Positions 48,142 through 57,763 of a DNA stretch of 64,000 nucleotides are shown here, in pieces (within the stretch, counting starts at the first letter, position 1; each line of letters begins with the position of its first letter). The position numbers were made by a program, and so were the translations under genes. The stretch spans positions 100,916 to 164,915 of the forward strand of contig NZ_SGIM01000008.1 of assembly GCF_004208515.1 (NCBI RefSeq). The letters are read 5' to 3'. The notes beneath the pieces were generated by a model, which ran no database searches, had not been told where the DNA came from, and was given only the letters and a program-made list of their open reading frames with translations. The stretch comes from Acinetobacter halotolerans. Its GTDB lineage: Bacteria > Pseudomonadota > Gammaproteobacteria > Pseudomonadales > Moraxellaceae.

Positions 48142-49146
48142 TTAGCTGTTTTTAACATCCATCAATAGATTAAAATTCTCTAAACGCTTGTGTGTATTGT
48201 AAATATCACAAGTGAAGATGAACTCATCAATGTCATATTGTGTCGCGATTTTATTTAATCCTGCTTTGACGGTAGCTTGAGAACCAATTTGCGCCATTGC
48301 ATAAAAATTCTGAATCGCCAGTTGCTCAGCACTAGTTGCAAGGCCTTGAGTAGATTCAATAGGTGCTTTGAGTTTTAGACTATGGCCACGAATGAGATTT
48401 AAAATACGTTGATAAGAACTGGTGGATAAATATTGTGCCTCTTCATCAGTTGCTGCAACCACAGTTGGCACACCCATCGATACATAAGGTTTGTCTAAAT
48501 ATTCTGATGCTTGAAAATTATCACGATAAATTTCGATCGCTTGTCCTAACATTCTTGGTGCAAAGTGCGAAGCAAATGAATAGGGAAGTCCGAGCTTTGC
48601 AGCGAGCTGTGCACTAAACAGACTTGAACCTAATAACCAAACAGGTACATGCGTATTTTGCCCTGGTGTGGCAATAATTCTTTGGTTAGCTTGTGGCGCT
48701 TTGAAGTACTGTAAGATTTCCATTACGTCTTGAGGAAATTGATCCTCAGTTTCTTGGCGTCCGCGACGTAATGCACGCATAGTGAGTGGATCTGTTCCGG
48801 GTGCACGTCCCAAACCGAGTTCAAAACGGTTTGGATAAAGCGTGGCTAATGTCCCAAACTGTTCCGCCACAACTAAGGGAGCATGATTAGGGAGCATGAT
48901 GCCACCCGAGCCTAAACGAATATGCTGAGTATTCGCTGCGATAAAACCCAATAGCACTGCGGTTGCTGAACTGGCGATACCATCCATGTTGTGGTGTTCT
49001 GCTAACCAAAATCGTTCATAACCTAGCTTTTCAGCATGTTGAGCGAGTTCAAGTGCATGGCGCAGTGAAAACTCAATACTTTTATCATCTCGAACGGGTG
49101 CTAATTCTAAAATAGAAAACTTAATATCTTGCAATGATTTCATCAT
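48142..49146 (-). CDS. Luciferase-like (LLM class) flavin-dependent oxidoreductase
   Basis: 334 residues of the bacterial-luciferase TIM-barrel family. [43 protein letters not shown] is the standard start (beginning SILELAP), and [22 protein letters not shown] and [20 protein letters not shown] follow. It is closest to the YhbW/MsnO8-type group that uses FMNH2 or F420-like cofactors; F420 is unlikely here. The reaction is unknown. Two ATGs (49146 and 49143) are possible. The upstream region contains repeated ATTATATCGA boxes. Confidence 0.9.
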   Translation of the reverse strand: MMKSLQDIKFSILELAPVRDDKSIEFSLRHALELAQHAEKLGYERFWLAEHHNMDGIASSATAVLLGFIAANTQHIRLGSGGIMLPNHAPLVVAEQFGTLATLYPNRFELGLGRAPGTDPLTMRALRRGRQETEDQFPQDVMEILQYFKAPQANQRIIATPGQNTHVPVWLLGSSLFSAQLAAKLGLPYSFASHFAPRMLGQAIEIYRDNFQASEYLDKPYVSMGVPTVVAATDEEAQYLSTSSYQRILNLIRGHSLKLKAPIESTQGLATSAEQLAIQNFYAMAQIGSQATVKAGLNKIATQYDIDEFIFTCDIYNTHKRLENFNLLMDVKNS

Positions 49147-49161
49147 CGATTCTCATTTGTA

Positions 49162-49221
49162 TATATCGATATAATACGATATGTACCAAGACCTGTATAT
49201 CTGTTTTTTTCGATATAATGT
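49162..49221. promoter_or_regulatory. Repeated CGATATAA boxes upstream of the LLM gene
   Basis: TATATCGATATA (12-bp perfect palindrome, 49162-49173), then ACGATAT at 49176-49182 and CGATATAATG at 49211-49220. The palindrome lies 16 nt before the LLM start. It could be an operator or overlapping promoters. Confidence 0.4.
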
Positions 49222-49235
49222 TTCTATTCGATACA

Positions 49236-49262
49236 ACAAAAAAAGCACCCGAAGGTGCTAAA
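49236..49262 (-). terminator. Rho-independent terminator of the glycine-zipper gene
   Basis: Stem AGCACC with GGTGCT, CGAA loop; on the minus strand it is followed by a long T-run. Confidence 0.85.
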
Positions 49263-49284
49263 GAGGTAAAGTATTTTTATCTGA

Positions 49285-49788
49285 TTAACGATTTTTGTAC
49301 CAACCACGATGCAAGCCATTGTCATGACGAGATTTTTTACGTGATTTGTAATCGCGACGATCATCATAACGACGGTTGTCATAAGAGCGACGATTATCAT
49401 AACGACGATTATCGGCATCACGATCTTGTCCCACTTTATTGCCTAAGGCTGCACCACCAGCAGCACCAACTGCTGCGCCGATGTATCCACCATTGGTACC
49501 ACCCATGTTATTACCAACAGTATAGCCACCGACACCACCTAAACCGCCACCAATTGCAGCTTCAGTACGATTACGTTTATTGCTAGATGCTGCAGCTCCA
49601 CCAGCGCCACCGATTGCAGAACCTATCATTGCGCCTGTATGTCCACCGAGCTCTTTACCGACGGCTGTGCCCACAACACTACCTAAAGCAGATGTTGCAG
49701 CAACACGTGTTGTATTATTTGCATGAGCAACAGACATCATTGAAGCGCTTGCTAATAGAATGCTATATAACCAAATATTCGATTTCAT
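49285..49788 (-). CDS. Glycine-zipper outer-membrane-type protein
   Basis: 167 residues. A signal peptide (to about 23, VAHA-N) precedes a glycine-zipper region (about 30-118) rich in GxxxG repeats, for example GTAVGKELGGHTGAMIGSAIGG, of the Rick_17kDa/SlyB-like kind. A strongly basic tail (about 120-167) repeats DNRRYDNRR, DNRRYDDRR and ends KNR. Such proteins insert in or associate with the outer membrane, often with envelope-stress roles. AAGGAG precedes the ATG. The function is unknown. Confidence 0.82.
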   Translation of the reverse strand: MKSNIWLYSILLASASMMSVAHANNTTRVAATSALGSVVGTAVGKELGGHTGAMIGSAIGGAGGAAASSNKRNRTEAAIGGGLGGVGGYTVGNNMGGTNGGYIGAAVGAAGGAALGNKVGQDRDADNRRYDNRRSYDNRRYDDRRDYKSRKKSRHDNGLHRGWYKNR

Positions 49789-50038
49789 GGTGAAACTCCT
49801 TGTCCTTTATGTGCTGGACAATATTCTTGATAACTTGAGATAAATGTAACAAGACTTTCGAGTAAAAATATGGAGCGCAACCTCTAGATTGATAGAGTTT
49901 CACGAGGGTTTTGTAGGGTTTCTATTACATATGAAGAAATTGTGAATAAATTATAAAATTTAAGAATGAGGGGGAGGCAAACACCAGTAAGTGCTGCAAT
50001 CAAGTACAATAGATTGAGTTTAGATTTAGGGTTTGGTT

Positions 50039-50752
50039 ATGCTGTTGGAAAAAATATTGCAATCTCAAGGTTTTGGTTCACGTAAGTATTGCCAACAGTT
50101 GATTAAAAATGGTGCTATATGCATTGAAAACCAAGTGTGTGATAACCCGAAACAGAACTTTAATCTTGGTCAGCTCCATTTTCAGGTTTTTGGTGAAGAC
50201 TATCTATATCGGGAACATGTTTATATTGCGTTAAACAAACCATCAGGTTATGAGTGTTCACATCAAGCAACCCATCATAAAAGTGTGTTTAGCTTATTGC
50301 CTGAGATACTTATTCATCGTGGTATTCAGTGTGTAGGACGTTTAGATCAAGATACGACAGGTCTTTTATTGTTGACAGATGATGGTCAGTATCTACAGTC
50401 GCTTACTCATCCACGTAAACATGTACCCAAGGTCTATCATGTGACTACGGCAGATCCAGTAACCACTGAACAAAAACAACAATTAGAGTTGGGCGTGGAA
50501 TTGCGTAATGAAAAGGGTGTGTATGCGGCAACCGGTGTCGAGTTAATCTCAGAAAATCACCTTTCGATGACCATTCATCAAGGTGTCTATCATCAAGTTA
50601 AACGCATGTTGGCAGCCGTTGGGAATAAAGTTGAATCTTTACATCGGCATCAAATCGGATTACTGGAACTTCCTCGGCTTGACGAAGGTGAGTATCTTTA
50701 TTTAACACCTTCGCAAAAGCAGTTGAGTCAGAATATTCAATTGGATGTGTAA
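50039..50752 (+). CDS. rsuA: Ribosomal small subunit pseudouridine synthase (RsuA-like)
   Basis: RsuA makes pseudouridine at 16S rRNA position 516. 237 residues from the ATG at 50039 (TTAGG upstream). The N-terminal S4-like domain (LEKILQSQGFGSRKYCQQLIKNG) and the catalytic GRLDQDTTGLLLLTDDG motif (catalytic Asp in LDQDT) are clear; HQVKRMLAAVGNKVESLHR ends the core. I assign RsuA rather than RluB/E/F because of the compact S4 domain and the missing basic tail, but the exact target is an inference. Confidence 0.88.
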   Translation: MLLEKILQSQGFGSRKYCQQLIKNGAICIENQVCDNPKQNFNLGQLHFQVFGEDYLYREHVYIALNKPSGYECSHQATHHKSVFSLLPEILIHRGIQCVGRLDQDTTGLLLLTDDGQYLQSLTHPRKHVPKVYHVTTADPVTTEQKQQLELGVELRNEKGVYAATGVELISENHLSMTIHQGVYHQVKRMLAAVGNKVESLHRHQIGLLELPRLDEGEYLYLTPSQKQLSQNIQLDV

Positions 50753-51196
50753 TTATTTTAAAAAGCAGTGAAATGTTTTAAATTCATCGTCATGGATAAA
50801 TCCCATTTTTTCATAGAGCTGATGGGATTGATAATTATTTTTTTGTGTCTCAAGCGTAATTCGTTGAGCATTTTCATGACGGGCAAACAGAATGGCCGTA
50901 TCGATTAATTGTTTTGCAGAACCTTGTTTCCGATAAGTCGGCGTAACGTAGACATCATCTAATACATAATAGGTTTCACAAGCAACAGAGGAAAAGGCGA
51001 GATAAAGTAAAACAAAGCCTGTAAAAATTTCATCTTTAACATGGATAAAAATGACACTGTCTTTGTTGTCAAATCGATGATTTAAAAATTGGAAAGACTG
51101 CACAACATCGGATGAAGCACCGTAGAACTGACGATATTCATCAAATAAGACTGCCAATTGATGGAGGTCTTCTTTGGTTGCTCGCTTTACAATCAT
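50753..51196 (-). CDS. GNAT-family N-acetyltransferase
   Basis: 147 residues, one GNAT domain. The motif VTPTYRKQGSAKQLIDTAI is the acetyl-CoA pyrophosphate-binding loop (RxxGxA); ETQKNNYQSHQLYEKMGF is the C-terminal motif B. It is of the usual small size. The substrate cannot be told. It ends directly against the rsuA stop (convergent, no gap). Confidence 0.9.
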   Translation of the reverse strand: MIVKRATKEDLHQLAVLFDEYRQFYGASSDVVQSFQFLNHRFDNKDSVIFIHVKDEIFTGFVLLYLAFSSVACETYYVLDDVYVTPTYRKQGSAKQLIDTAILFARHENAQRITLETQKNNYQSHQLYEKMGFIHDDEFKTFHCFLK

Positions 51197-51295
51197 CCTT
51201 AATTCATCCTATAGCTTATCGTTTTATTTGGACTGTCAGGATAGCGAAAAAAATTCAGCTTAAAAATTAAAAACTTGTGTATAAATGCAACATTG

Positions 51296-51604
51296 TTAAG
51301 TTTTGTCACTTTCGCCTAAAAGTGCATTCAGCTCTTCAAATAAATCCTCATGATCATCTTCAATATTCACATCTGATGGATTCTCTGTTGTTGCTGTCGC
51401 TTTTGATTTCCGCAGTTTGAGCAACTGTTCCATATTGATATTCTGGTTTTCAATTGCAAAAGGAATAGATTTGGTAAGCACCACCTGTTTAAAGAAAAGG
51501 CGGACTGCTTGAGCAGGGGAGATACCAAGCTGTTTAAAAACGGCAAAGGCTTGTTTCTTTTCCTGTGAATCAAGTCGAACCTGATAAACTTCTGTTTTTC
51601 GCAT
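51296..51604 (-). CDS. RelB/DinJ-family antitoxin-like protein without a partner toxin
   Basis: 102 residues from the ATG complementary to 51602-51604. The N-terminal part (VYQVRLDSQEKKQAFAVFKQLGISPAQAVRLFFKQV) is a ribbon-helix-helix DinJ/RelB domain, with the usual IPF after it. The C-terminal half is acidic (DVNIEDDHEDLFEELNALL), as in antitoxin tails. The family is normally followed by a YafQ/RelE-type toxin; here there is no ORF of that kind on either side, only GNAT downstream and a pseudouridine synthase upstream. No good ribosome site is seen. Confidence 0.75.
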   Translation of the reverse strand: MRKTEVYQVRLDSQEKKQAFAVFKQLGISPAQAVRLFFKQVVLTKSIPFAIENQNINMEQLLKLRKSKATATTENPSDVNIEDDHEDLFEELNALLGESDKT

Positions 51605-51713
51605 GAAGGATAAGACCAAATATTTTTAGTTATGGTCATGTATTTTAAACGATCACAATGTAATTTCAATATTTTTGCAGTGAAAAAATAGAATTTTTGT
51701 CATTACGTTGTGT

Positions 51714-52622
51714 TTACAGTGTTAGTTCATAGTTAGAGCTAAAGCTCATTTGTGTATTTAAAATGGGATCTATGAAGTGAATTGCTTTTGCAAGTAATTG
51801 TAATGGATGACTAAAGTCTTCATCTGCTTTGTGAACAACGGTTGGATAAAATGAGTCATTCATGATTGGAATGCCTAAGTAATTTAGATGTACACGTAAC
51901 TGATGTTGTTTACCTGTTTTTGGTTTTAGTTGATATTTTGCGTGTGCTTGGTCGTGATCTAACAATTCGATCAATGTCTCAGTGTTACTGGGTTTATTCG
52001 CATTAACTCGCATAGTGTAAAAAGGATCACTTTTCTCTAAATGCAGTTGTAAGGTCTGTGGAAATTTGAGTTCAGGACGATAGCCCGCAATGGCGTGATA
52101 AGTTTTTTGAACTTTTCGTTCTGCGAACAGTTGTTGATAAATACCACGTGATTCAGCTCGTTTACAGAATAGAACAACACCTGCTGTTTCACGATCAAGC
52201 CGATGAATTGGGGTTAAATCGACATAGCCAGTTTGTTTTTTCAATCGAACCAATAATGTCTCTTGAACATATTGACCAGTTGGGCTCATCGTTAAAAAAT
52301 GCGGTTTGTCCACCACAAGGAGATCATCATTTTCATACAGAATTTCGTGTTGAAAGGGCACGTGGATTTCATACGCCAAAAAACGATAATAAAAAATATG
52401 AGTATTCGGCGTATAAGGGCTATTTAATTGTAATATTGAGCCGTCTGCAGCATAAATCAGTTCATCATCAAAGCGTTGTTGCCATTCTTGAGATTGGATA
52501 TGAGAAAAATGCTGACACAAATACTCAAAAATAGTAGGTGTAGAAATATCATTGGGTAAAAAAACTTTACTGGCACTCACGCCATTGATGAGTGGTGGTG
52601 TGAATTCAATGATGGGTTTCAT
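51714..52622 (-). CDS. RluA-family pseudouridine synthase
   Basis: 302 residues. The catalytic HRLDRETAGVVLF motif (Asp nucleophile) and the ENDDLLVVDKPHFLTMSPTG start of the catalytic domain identify the RluA/TruC-like group; KPKTGKQHQLRVHLNYLGIPI is the C-terminal RNA-contact motif. An N-terminal 90 residues (IEFTPPLINGVSASKVFLP) differ from the standard S4 domain, so the RNA target cannot be told from family alone. It faces away from tsaE with 117 nt between them. Confidence 0.92.
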   Translation of the reverse strand: MKPIIEFTPPLINGVSASKVFLPNDISTPTIFEYLCQHFSHIQSQEWQQRFDDELIYAADGSILQLNSPYTPNTHIFYYRFLAYEIHVPFQHEILYENDDLLVVDKPHFLTMSPTGQYVQETLLVRLKKQTGYVDLTPIHRLDRETAGVVLFCKRAESRGIYQQLFAERKVQKTYHAIAGYRPELKFPQTLQLHLEKSDPFYTMRVNANKPSNTETLIELLDHDQAHAKYQLKPKTGKQHQLRVHLNYLGIPIMNDSFYPTVVHKADEDFSHPLQLLAKAIHFIDPILNTQMSFSSNYELTL

Positions 52623-52739
52623 GCAACAATACTAACCTAGAGTGAACGCTGTAAAATAATCCAGTTTAAAAGCTGTTTATTAGGCTTTAAAGCAGCGCAA
52701 TGTTATCATAGCCACCATCCCAATTTTGTTTTATTTGCC

Positions 52740-53216
52740 ATGTCATATTCAGTGAAATTTACCTTAAATCATGAACAAGACACTCAACATTTTGCACAAG
52801 TCCTTTCTCAACATGTGCATTCAGGCGTTATTTATTTAATTGGGGATCTTGGTGCAGGTAAAACCACATTCACACGCTATTTTCTCCAACATTTAGGGCA
52901 TCAGGGTTCGGTCAAAAGTCCAACATATACGTTGGTAGAACCGTATACGATTCAGGGTAAAGAAATTTTCCATTTTGATCTTTATCGCTTAGATGATCCT
53001 TATGAGTTGGAGCTGATGGGAATCCGTGATTATTTGGAAGTAGAGGATGCGTTATTTCTATTTGAGTGGCCATCAAAAGGTGGTGATGAAATTCCTAAAG
53101 CGGATGTTGTTGTTGATATCCAAAAATCGGACGATGAATTAACCCGATTTGTAACTTTAACAGTGAACTCAGAATCGTTATTTCAAACCTTGCAGGAACA
53201 ATTGAATGGTGCATGA
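52740..53216 (+). CDS. tsaE: tRNA threonylcarbamoyladenosine biosynthesis protein TsaE
   Basis: ATPase of the t6A37 tRNA-modification complex with TsaB and TsaD. 158 residues with the Walker [15 protein letters not shown] and the conserved [10 protein letters not shown] and FHFDLYRL motifs. It overlaps mutL by 11 nt, as in the common tsaE-(amiB)-mutL-miaA-hfq order; the amidase gene is missing here. Confidence 0.96.
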   Translation: MSYSVKFTLNHEQDTQHFAQVLSQHVHSGVIYLIGDLGAGKTTFTRYFLQHLGHQGSVKSPTYTLVEPYTIQGKEIFHFDLYRLDDPYELELMGIRDYLEVEDALFLFEWPSKGGDEIPKADVVVDIQKSDDELTRFVTLTVNSESLFQTLQEQLNGA

Positions 53217-55158
53217 TTCAACGCGTCGTATTCATACACTCAATGCCGCTTTAGCCAACCAGATTGCTGCTGGTGAGGTGATTGAACGCCCATCCTCAGT
53301 GGTGAAAGAGTTATTAGAAAACTCGATTGATGCGGGTTCAACTGAGCTGATTATTCGTATTGCTCAAGGTGGTTCGACCCTGATCGAAATCATTGATAAT
53401 GGTAATGGCATTCACGCTGAAGATTTACCATTGGCCGTGATGCGTCATGCCACCAGTAAAATTCAAACAGCTGAAGATTTACATGCCATTGTGAGCTTAG
53501 GTTTTCGGGGTGAGGCATTAGCCTCTATTGCTGCGGTTTCACGGTTGACAGTGACCAGTAGCCAAGATGAAGCTGGGATTGGTTATCAAGTTGAAGTCAA
53601 TGGCACGGCTTTTGATCACCAACAAGTACAAGCTGTCGCAGCACAAAAAGGCACACATATTCGCGTGCAAGATTTATTTTTTAATGTGCCTGCTCGCCGT
53701 AAATTTTTGAAAAAACCGAGCACAGAATTTGGTCATATCGAAGAAATTGTACGCCGTTTGGCCTTAACCCATTTCGATATTCGTTTTGTACTTGAGCATA
53801 ACGATCATATACGTTTGAATTTACCGATTGCTGATAGTGGGGAGTTGCGTTACCAACGAGTACAACAATTACTGGGTCAACAATTTATTCAAAATGCCTA
53901 TTGGATTGATGCCGAAAGTATCAGTATGCGATTGTCGGGTTGGTTAGGTCATCCTTCAGATGCCAGAGCACAAGCCGATATGCAATATGTTTATGTGAAT
54001 GGTCGTATTGTTAAAGACAAAACCATTTCCCATGCGTTGCGTATGGCCTATGAAGGAATTTTGCATGGGCATCAACATTCTTCTTATTTATTGTTTCTAG
54101 AAGTAGATCCTGAAAATATTGATGTCAATGTCCATCCAACTAAGCATGAAATCCGTTTCTTGAATCAGCGTGAAGTACATGAGTTCGTACGGCACTATGC
54201 CAAAGCAACTTTATCTCAGTTTCAAACCGCCAGTGCAGATTTAGCACAAGCGATGAAAGTGGATGAACTGGTAACCGAGAATACCCAATACCAGCCGCAG
54301 CCTAAGTATCAAGAACAGTTTCCTTTGCATCGCGCAAATCATGCGATTGAGCCACAGTCGCATGATCAAAATCAAACTGATGTATCGACAGATTTACTTA
54401 CTGAGTTTAATCAAAGTCGACCTCAGGCAGTGCAATACAATTCATCTCAATCGCAACAACCAAGATATAATGGCTCTACGCAACTGAATAATGCACTAAA
54501 GAGCTATTTATCGCCGTTACGTGATGATGCAGAACTTGATTCGGAACAACAAATACCATCTAGAGTAGATGAGTTTCCACTGGGTATTGCGATTGCACAA
54601 TTGCATGGCATTTATGTTTTGGCACAAAATACTGAAGGCTTAATTATTGTTGATATGCACGCTGCACATGAGCGAATTTTGCTGCAACAAATGAAAGCCG
54701 CATGGGATAAACCTGAATTCTGGACATCACAACAATTACTGATCCCTAAAATAGTGTCGATTACCCGAATGCAAGCAACCCGTATTGACGAGTTGCAATC
54801 ACAATTGCAACGTTTGGGCTTGGAGGTCGATCAGTATGGTGATGAGCAAGTGATTGTTCGTGGCGTACCTGCGATTTTACACAAAGCAAATTTTGAAAAA
54901 CTTATTCCTGAGCTACTCAATGATCTTGATCCAAATGACGAAGCGAGAGGATTGTTGCAAAAGCGTGATGAGCTATTGGCAGGAATGGCGTGCCATGGGG
55001 CAGTGCGAGCACATCGACAATTGAGTTTGTCAGAGATGAATGCTTTGTTACGTCAAATGGAACAAACTGAATTTGCCAGCCAATGTAATCATGGTCGCCC
55101 AACCTGGCGCGCATTTCCATTGCATCAATTAGATAAATTATTTGCTCGAGGAGAGTAG
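53206..55158 (+). CDS. mutL: DNA mismatch repair protein MutL
   Basis: 650 residues. The N-terminal GHKL ATPase has [10 protein letters not shown] (motif I), DNGNGI, and [14 protein letters not shown]; a Gln/Asn-rich, low-complexity linker (about 340-440) follows, then the C-terminal dimerisation domain ending in [14 protein letters not shown]. MutL couples MutS mismatch recognition to strand excision. I see no endonuclease motif (DQHAxxERxxYE-type metal site is incomplete: DMHAAHERI). The start is the ATG 53206, inside tsaE. Confidence 0.96.
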   Translation: MVHDSTRRIHTLNAALANQIAAGEVIERPSSVVKELLENSIDAGSTELIIRIAQGGSTLIEIIDNGNGIHAEDLPLAVMRHATSKIQTAEDLHAIVSLGFRGEALASIAAVSRLTVTSSQDEAGIGYQVEVNGTAFDHQQVQAVAAQKGTHIRVQDLFFNVPARRKFLKKPSTEFGHIEEIVRRLALTHFDIRFVLEHNDHIRLNLPIADSGELRYQRVQQLLGQQFIQNAYWIDAESISMRLSGWLGHPSDARAQADMQYVYVNGRIVKDKTISHALRMAYEGILHGHQHSSYLLFLEVDPENIDVNVHPTKHEIRFLNQREVHEFVRHYAKATLSQFQTASADLAQAMKVDELVTENTQYQPQPKYQEQFPLHRANHAIEPQSHDQNQTDVSTDLLTEFNQSRPQAVQYNSSQSQQPRYNGSTQLNNALKSYLSPLRDDAELDSEQQIPSRVDEFPLGIAIAQLHGIYVLAQNTEGLIIVDMHAAHERILLQQMKAAWDKPEFWTSQQLLIPKIVSITRMQATRIDELQSQLQRLGLEVDQYGDEQVIVRGVPAILHKANFEKLIPELLNDLDPNDEARGLLQKRDELLAGMACHGAVRAHRQLSLSEMNALLRQMEQTEFASQCNHGRPTWRAFPLHQLDKLFARGE

Positions 55159-55164
55159 TTTTAC

Positions 55165-56109
55165 ATGTCAAATCAATTGCCCGTGATTAATTTAATGGGG
55201 CCTACCGCAAGTGGTAAAACAGCATTGGCATGTGAGCTATATGAGCGTGGTAATTTCGAGTTAATTTCTGTTGATTCGGCCTTGGTGTACAAAGATATGG
55301 ATATTGGCACTGCGAAACCGACCAAGGAAGAGCAAGCGCAATATCCACATCATTTGATTGATATTATTACGCCGTTAGAGGTTTATTCTGCGGCTCAATT
55401 TGTTGAAGATGTTTGTCCTTTAATTGATGATATGCATGCGCGTGGCAAAACACCGATTTTAGTGGGTGGAACCATGCTGTATTTCAAAGCTTTGCTTGAA
55501 GGTCTTGCAGACAATCTGCCAAATGCAGATCAGGCAATACGTGATGCGATTGTTGCTAAAGCCGAGGCGGAAGGCTGGCAGGCAGTTTATGATGAGCTGG
55601 TTGCAGTTGATACTGTGGCAGGTGAGAAGTTTAAAGTATCTGATAAACAAAGAATTATTCGAGCTTTAGAAGTTTATCGGATTACAGGTGAGCCAATTAC
55701 AAAATTACAAGCGGAGCAGCCTAAAAATCAACCGTATCGTTACATATTTCATAACTACGCACTGATGCCTGATCGGTTAGAATTACATCAACGCATCGAG
55801 CAAAGATTGAGCAAAATGTGGAGCATTGGTTTTTTAAATGAAGTAGAGGAATTAATTAGAAAATACGATTTAAATGATAATTTACCCTCTATGCGGTCTG
55901 TAGGTTATCGCCAAGCTTTAGATTTTTTATTAAAAAGTGACTTAAGTCTCAAAAATAAAGTAGAAATGGAGAACAAAGCGTTATTTGCGACACGGCAACT
56001 AGCTAAACGTCAATACACTTGGTTACGTTCTTTGCAAGAAATACACGATTTTAAAACTTACGTGACGATAAAGCAGGCGAAAGAAGACTTGCGAAACTTC
56101 TTGGGATAA
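55165..56109 (+). CDS. miaA: tRNA dimethylallyltransferase
   Basis: Adds the isopentenyl group to A37 of tRNAs reading UNN codons. 314 residues with the P-loop [12 protein letters not shown], the [18 protein letters not shown] segment and the [14 protein letters not shown] motif that binds substrate. It follows mutL by 6 nt and precedes hfq, the standard gammaproteobacterial order. Confidence 0.97.
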   Translation: MSNQLPVINLMGPTASGKTALACELYERGNFELISVDSALVYKDMDIGTAKPTKEEQAQYPHHLIDIITPLEVYSAAQFVEDVCPLIDDMHARGKTPILVGGTMLYFKALLEGLADNLPNADQAIRDAIVAKAEAEGWQAVYDELVAVDTVAGEKFKVSDKQRIIRALEVYRITGEPITKLQAEQPKNQPYRYIFHNYALMPDRLELHQRIEQRLSKMWSIGFLNEVEELIRKYDLNDNLPSMRSVGYRQALDFLLKSDLSLKNKVEMENKALFATRQLAKRQYTWLRSLQEIHDFKTYVTIKQAKEDLRNFLG

Positions 56110-56199
56110 AGCAAAATTCGCAGGCTGTCTTTTTATAATTTTTAGTTGAAAAATAAAGATAGTTTTTTTGCGCTGATTTAAAAATTTTTGGAGTTAAAA

Positions 56200-56721
56200 A
56201 TGTCTAAAGGTCAAACTTTACAAGATCCGTTCTTAAATTCTCTCCGTAAAGAACGTATTCCAGTTTCTATTTTCCTTGTGAACGGTATTAAATTGCAGGG
56301 TCATATTGAGTCTTTTGACCAATATGTAGTTTTATTAAAGAATACTGTAAGCCAAATGGTTTACAAGCACGCGATTTCTACAGTCGTTCCTGCGCGTAAT
56401 CCACGTCCAGCTGGTGCTCAAGGCACTGGTGGCTTCCCAGCACAAGCTGGCACTACTGGTGGTTTCGGTGGTGGTCAAGGTGGTGCTGCTGGTGGCTTTG
56501 GTGGTCAAGGCGGCGGCTTCGGTGGTCAAGGCGGCGGCTTCGGTGGCCAAGGTGGCTTCGGTGGTCAAGGCGGCTTTGGTGGTCAAGGTGGCTTCGGTAG
56601 TCAAGGTGGCTTCGGTGGTCAAGGCGGCGGCTTCGGTGGTCAAGGTGGCTTCGGTGGGCAAGGTGGTTTTGACAGCGAAACTAAATTTGAAGATGGTCAA
56701 GAAGACGAAAATAATCGTTAA
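56200..56721 (+). CDS. hfq: RNA chaperone Hfq with a long glycine-rich repetitive C-terminus
   Basis: Hfq matches small RNAs to mRNAs as a hexameric ring. Residues 5-70 form the Sm-like core: [28 protein letters not shown] and the [10 protein letters not shown] (Sm2, YKHA). Most Hfq proteins end at 70-110 residues; here the tail from about 75 to 160 is a [12 protein letters not shown] repeat, about a dozen copies, followed by an acidic end ([11 protein letters not shown]). A long Gly-rich tail is known in Moraxellaceae. GGAG lies upstream of ATG 56200; the TTG 12 nt earlier is not used. Confidence 0.96.
   Translation: MSKGQTLQDPFLNSLRKERIPVSIFLVNGIKLQGHIESFDQYVVLLKNTVSQMVYKHAISTVVPARNPRPAGAQGTGGFPAQAGTTGGFGGGQGGAAGGFGGQGGGFGGQGGGFGGQGGFGGQGGFGGQGGFGSQGGFGGQGGGFGGQGGFGGQGGFDSETKFEDGQEDENNR
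56455..56670 (+). repeat. Tandem repeat encoding the Gly-rich Hfq tail
   Basis: About a dozen near-identical units based on GGTGGTCAAGGCGGCTTC, with unit-length variants of 18 and 24 nt. The array is prone to length change by slippage, and its reverse strand shows an artefactual long open frame. Confidence 0.9.
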
Positions 56722-56738
56722 TTGATGGATTATCTTTA

Positions 56739-56775
56739 AAAAAATGCCAGTCTTAAAATAGACTGGCATTTTTGT
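56739..56775 (+). terminator. Rho-independent terminator of the tsaE-mutL-miaA-hfq genes
   Basis: 13-bp stem AAAATGCCAGTCT with AGACTGGCATTTT, 6-nt loop, then T-run. Confidence 0.9.
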
Positions 56776-56786
56776 ATGTGATTTAA

Positions 56787-56905
56787 GGGTCTGTTGACAT
56801 TTCAGCCATGCATTGCGTTATAGGCTAAAACAACGCAAACAAGGCATGAAACGTAGGTAATGGCTACTCCCTTGTCAAGTTCCTTATATAAGTTCAAGAA
56901 TTGCT
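56787..56905. repeat. Repeat-like intergenic segment before the EamA gene
   Basis: The segment starts with GGTCTGTTGACATTTCAGCC. It contains nested inverted repeats: ACATTTCA...CATGC against GCATGAAACGT, GCGTT...AACGC and CAAGG...CCTTG. The style is unlike the neighbouring intergenic DNA, which is AT-rich. It could be a MITE or IS-end remnant. I know no name for it. Confidence 0.4.
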
Positions 56906-57763
56906 ATGGAAATCATTTTTGCTGCGGCATGTTGTAGCGTCATTGTTTCGATTTTGCTGAAGTTTCTTAAAACTAAAGGTTTTGATGTTTTACAAATGAT
57001 CGCATGGAACTATTTCAGTGCGAGCATTTTATGTTTTTATTGGTTTAAAACCGATATCACCCATATTTCATGGTCGCATACACCTTGGTGGTTGATTTTA
57101 GTCCTCGCTGTGCTATTACCTAGTATTTTCTTGTGTTTAGCAAAGTCATTACAGTATGCAGGGATTTTAAAGACGGAAATAGCTCAACGCTTAGCCGTGA
57201 TACTTTCTTTGTTAGCTGCCTATTTTATTTTTGCAGAGCAGTTTAGCCAATTAAAATTAATCGGTGTTGTTTTAGGGGTTATTGCGATATTGGCCATTAT
57301 TTTTGGTCAAGTAACAGAAAAGACCAATAGAAGTTTGAATCTGAAATCGGCATTGTTTTTATTTTGTGTCTGGTTTGGTTATGCGGCCATTGATGTGCTA
57401 CTCAAATACAGTAGCAGTTTAGGTTTACAGTTTGCAGTTACGCTAAATTTAACTTTTATTGGGGCATTTATTTTATCGATTGCTTACCTTGCAGTGACTC
57501 AACCCCAATGGCAGCCTAAGAATATTTTCTTGGGTTTAGTTCTGGGTGGACTTAATTTTGCCAATATTGCTTTATATGTCAAAGCACATATGATTTTTAA
57601 AGATACACCAGCTATTGTATTTGCAGGGATGAATATTCTTGTGGTGGTACTCGGGGTGTTGAGTGGTGTGGTCTTATTTAAAGAACGCTTAAAACTCTAT
57701 ACTTGGGTGGGACTGATCTGTGGAATTGTTGCGGTACTGTGTTTAGCCAAAGCTATGATGTAG
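56906..57763 (+). CDS. EamA/DMT-superfamily transporter
   Basis: 285 residues with about ten hydrophobic helices arranged as two five-helix EamA halves (LKFLKTKGFDVLQMIAWNYF at the start; INPAL-like GLVLGGLNFANIALYVKA later). Members export amino acids, sugars or metabolites; the substrate is unknown. No strong ribosome site is seen. It lies just after the repeat-like segment and 245 nt before a TetR gene. Confidence 0.88.
   Translation: MEIIFAAACCSVIVSILLKFLKTKGFDVLQMIAWNYFSASILCFYWFKTDITHISWSHTPWWLILVLAVLLPSIFLCLAKSLQYAGILKTEIAQRLAVILSLLAAYFIFAEQFSQLKLIGVVLGVIAILAIIFGQVTEKTNRSLNLKSALFLFCVWFGYAAIDVLLKYSSSLGLQFAVTLNLTFIGAFILSIAYLAVTQPQWQPKNIFLGLVLGGLNFANIALYVKAHMIFKDTPAIVFAGMNILVVVLGVLSGVVLFKERLKLYTWVGLICGIVAVLCLAKAMM

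Noticed and set aside
56455..56670. Regular short repeats that might be taken for a CRISPR array
   Set aside because: The units are contiguous with no unique spacers, and they encode the Hfq tail in frame.
56335..56769. 144-codon open frame on the minus strand through the Hfq repeat, Thr/Glu/Ala-rich
   Set aside because: It is the antisense shadow of the Gly-rich repeat; the repetition keeps stops away. It has no ribosome site or independent protein-like sequence.
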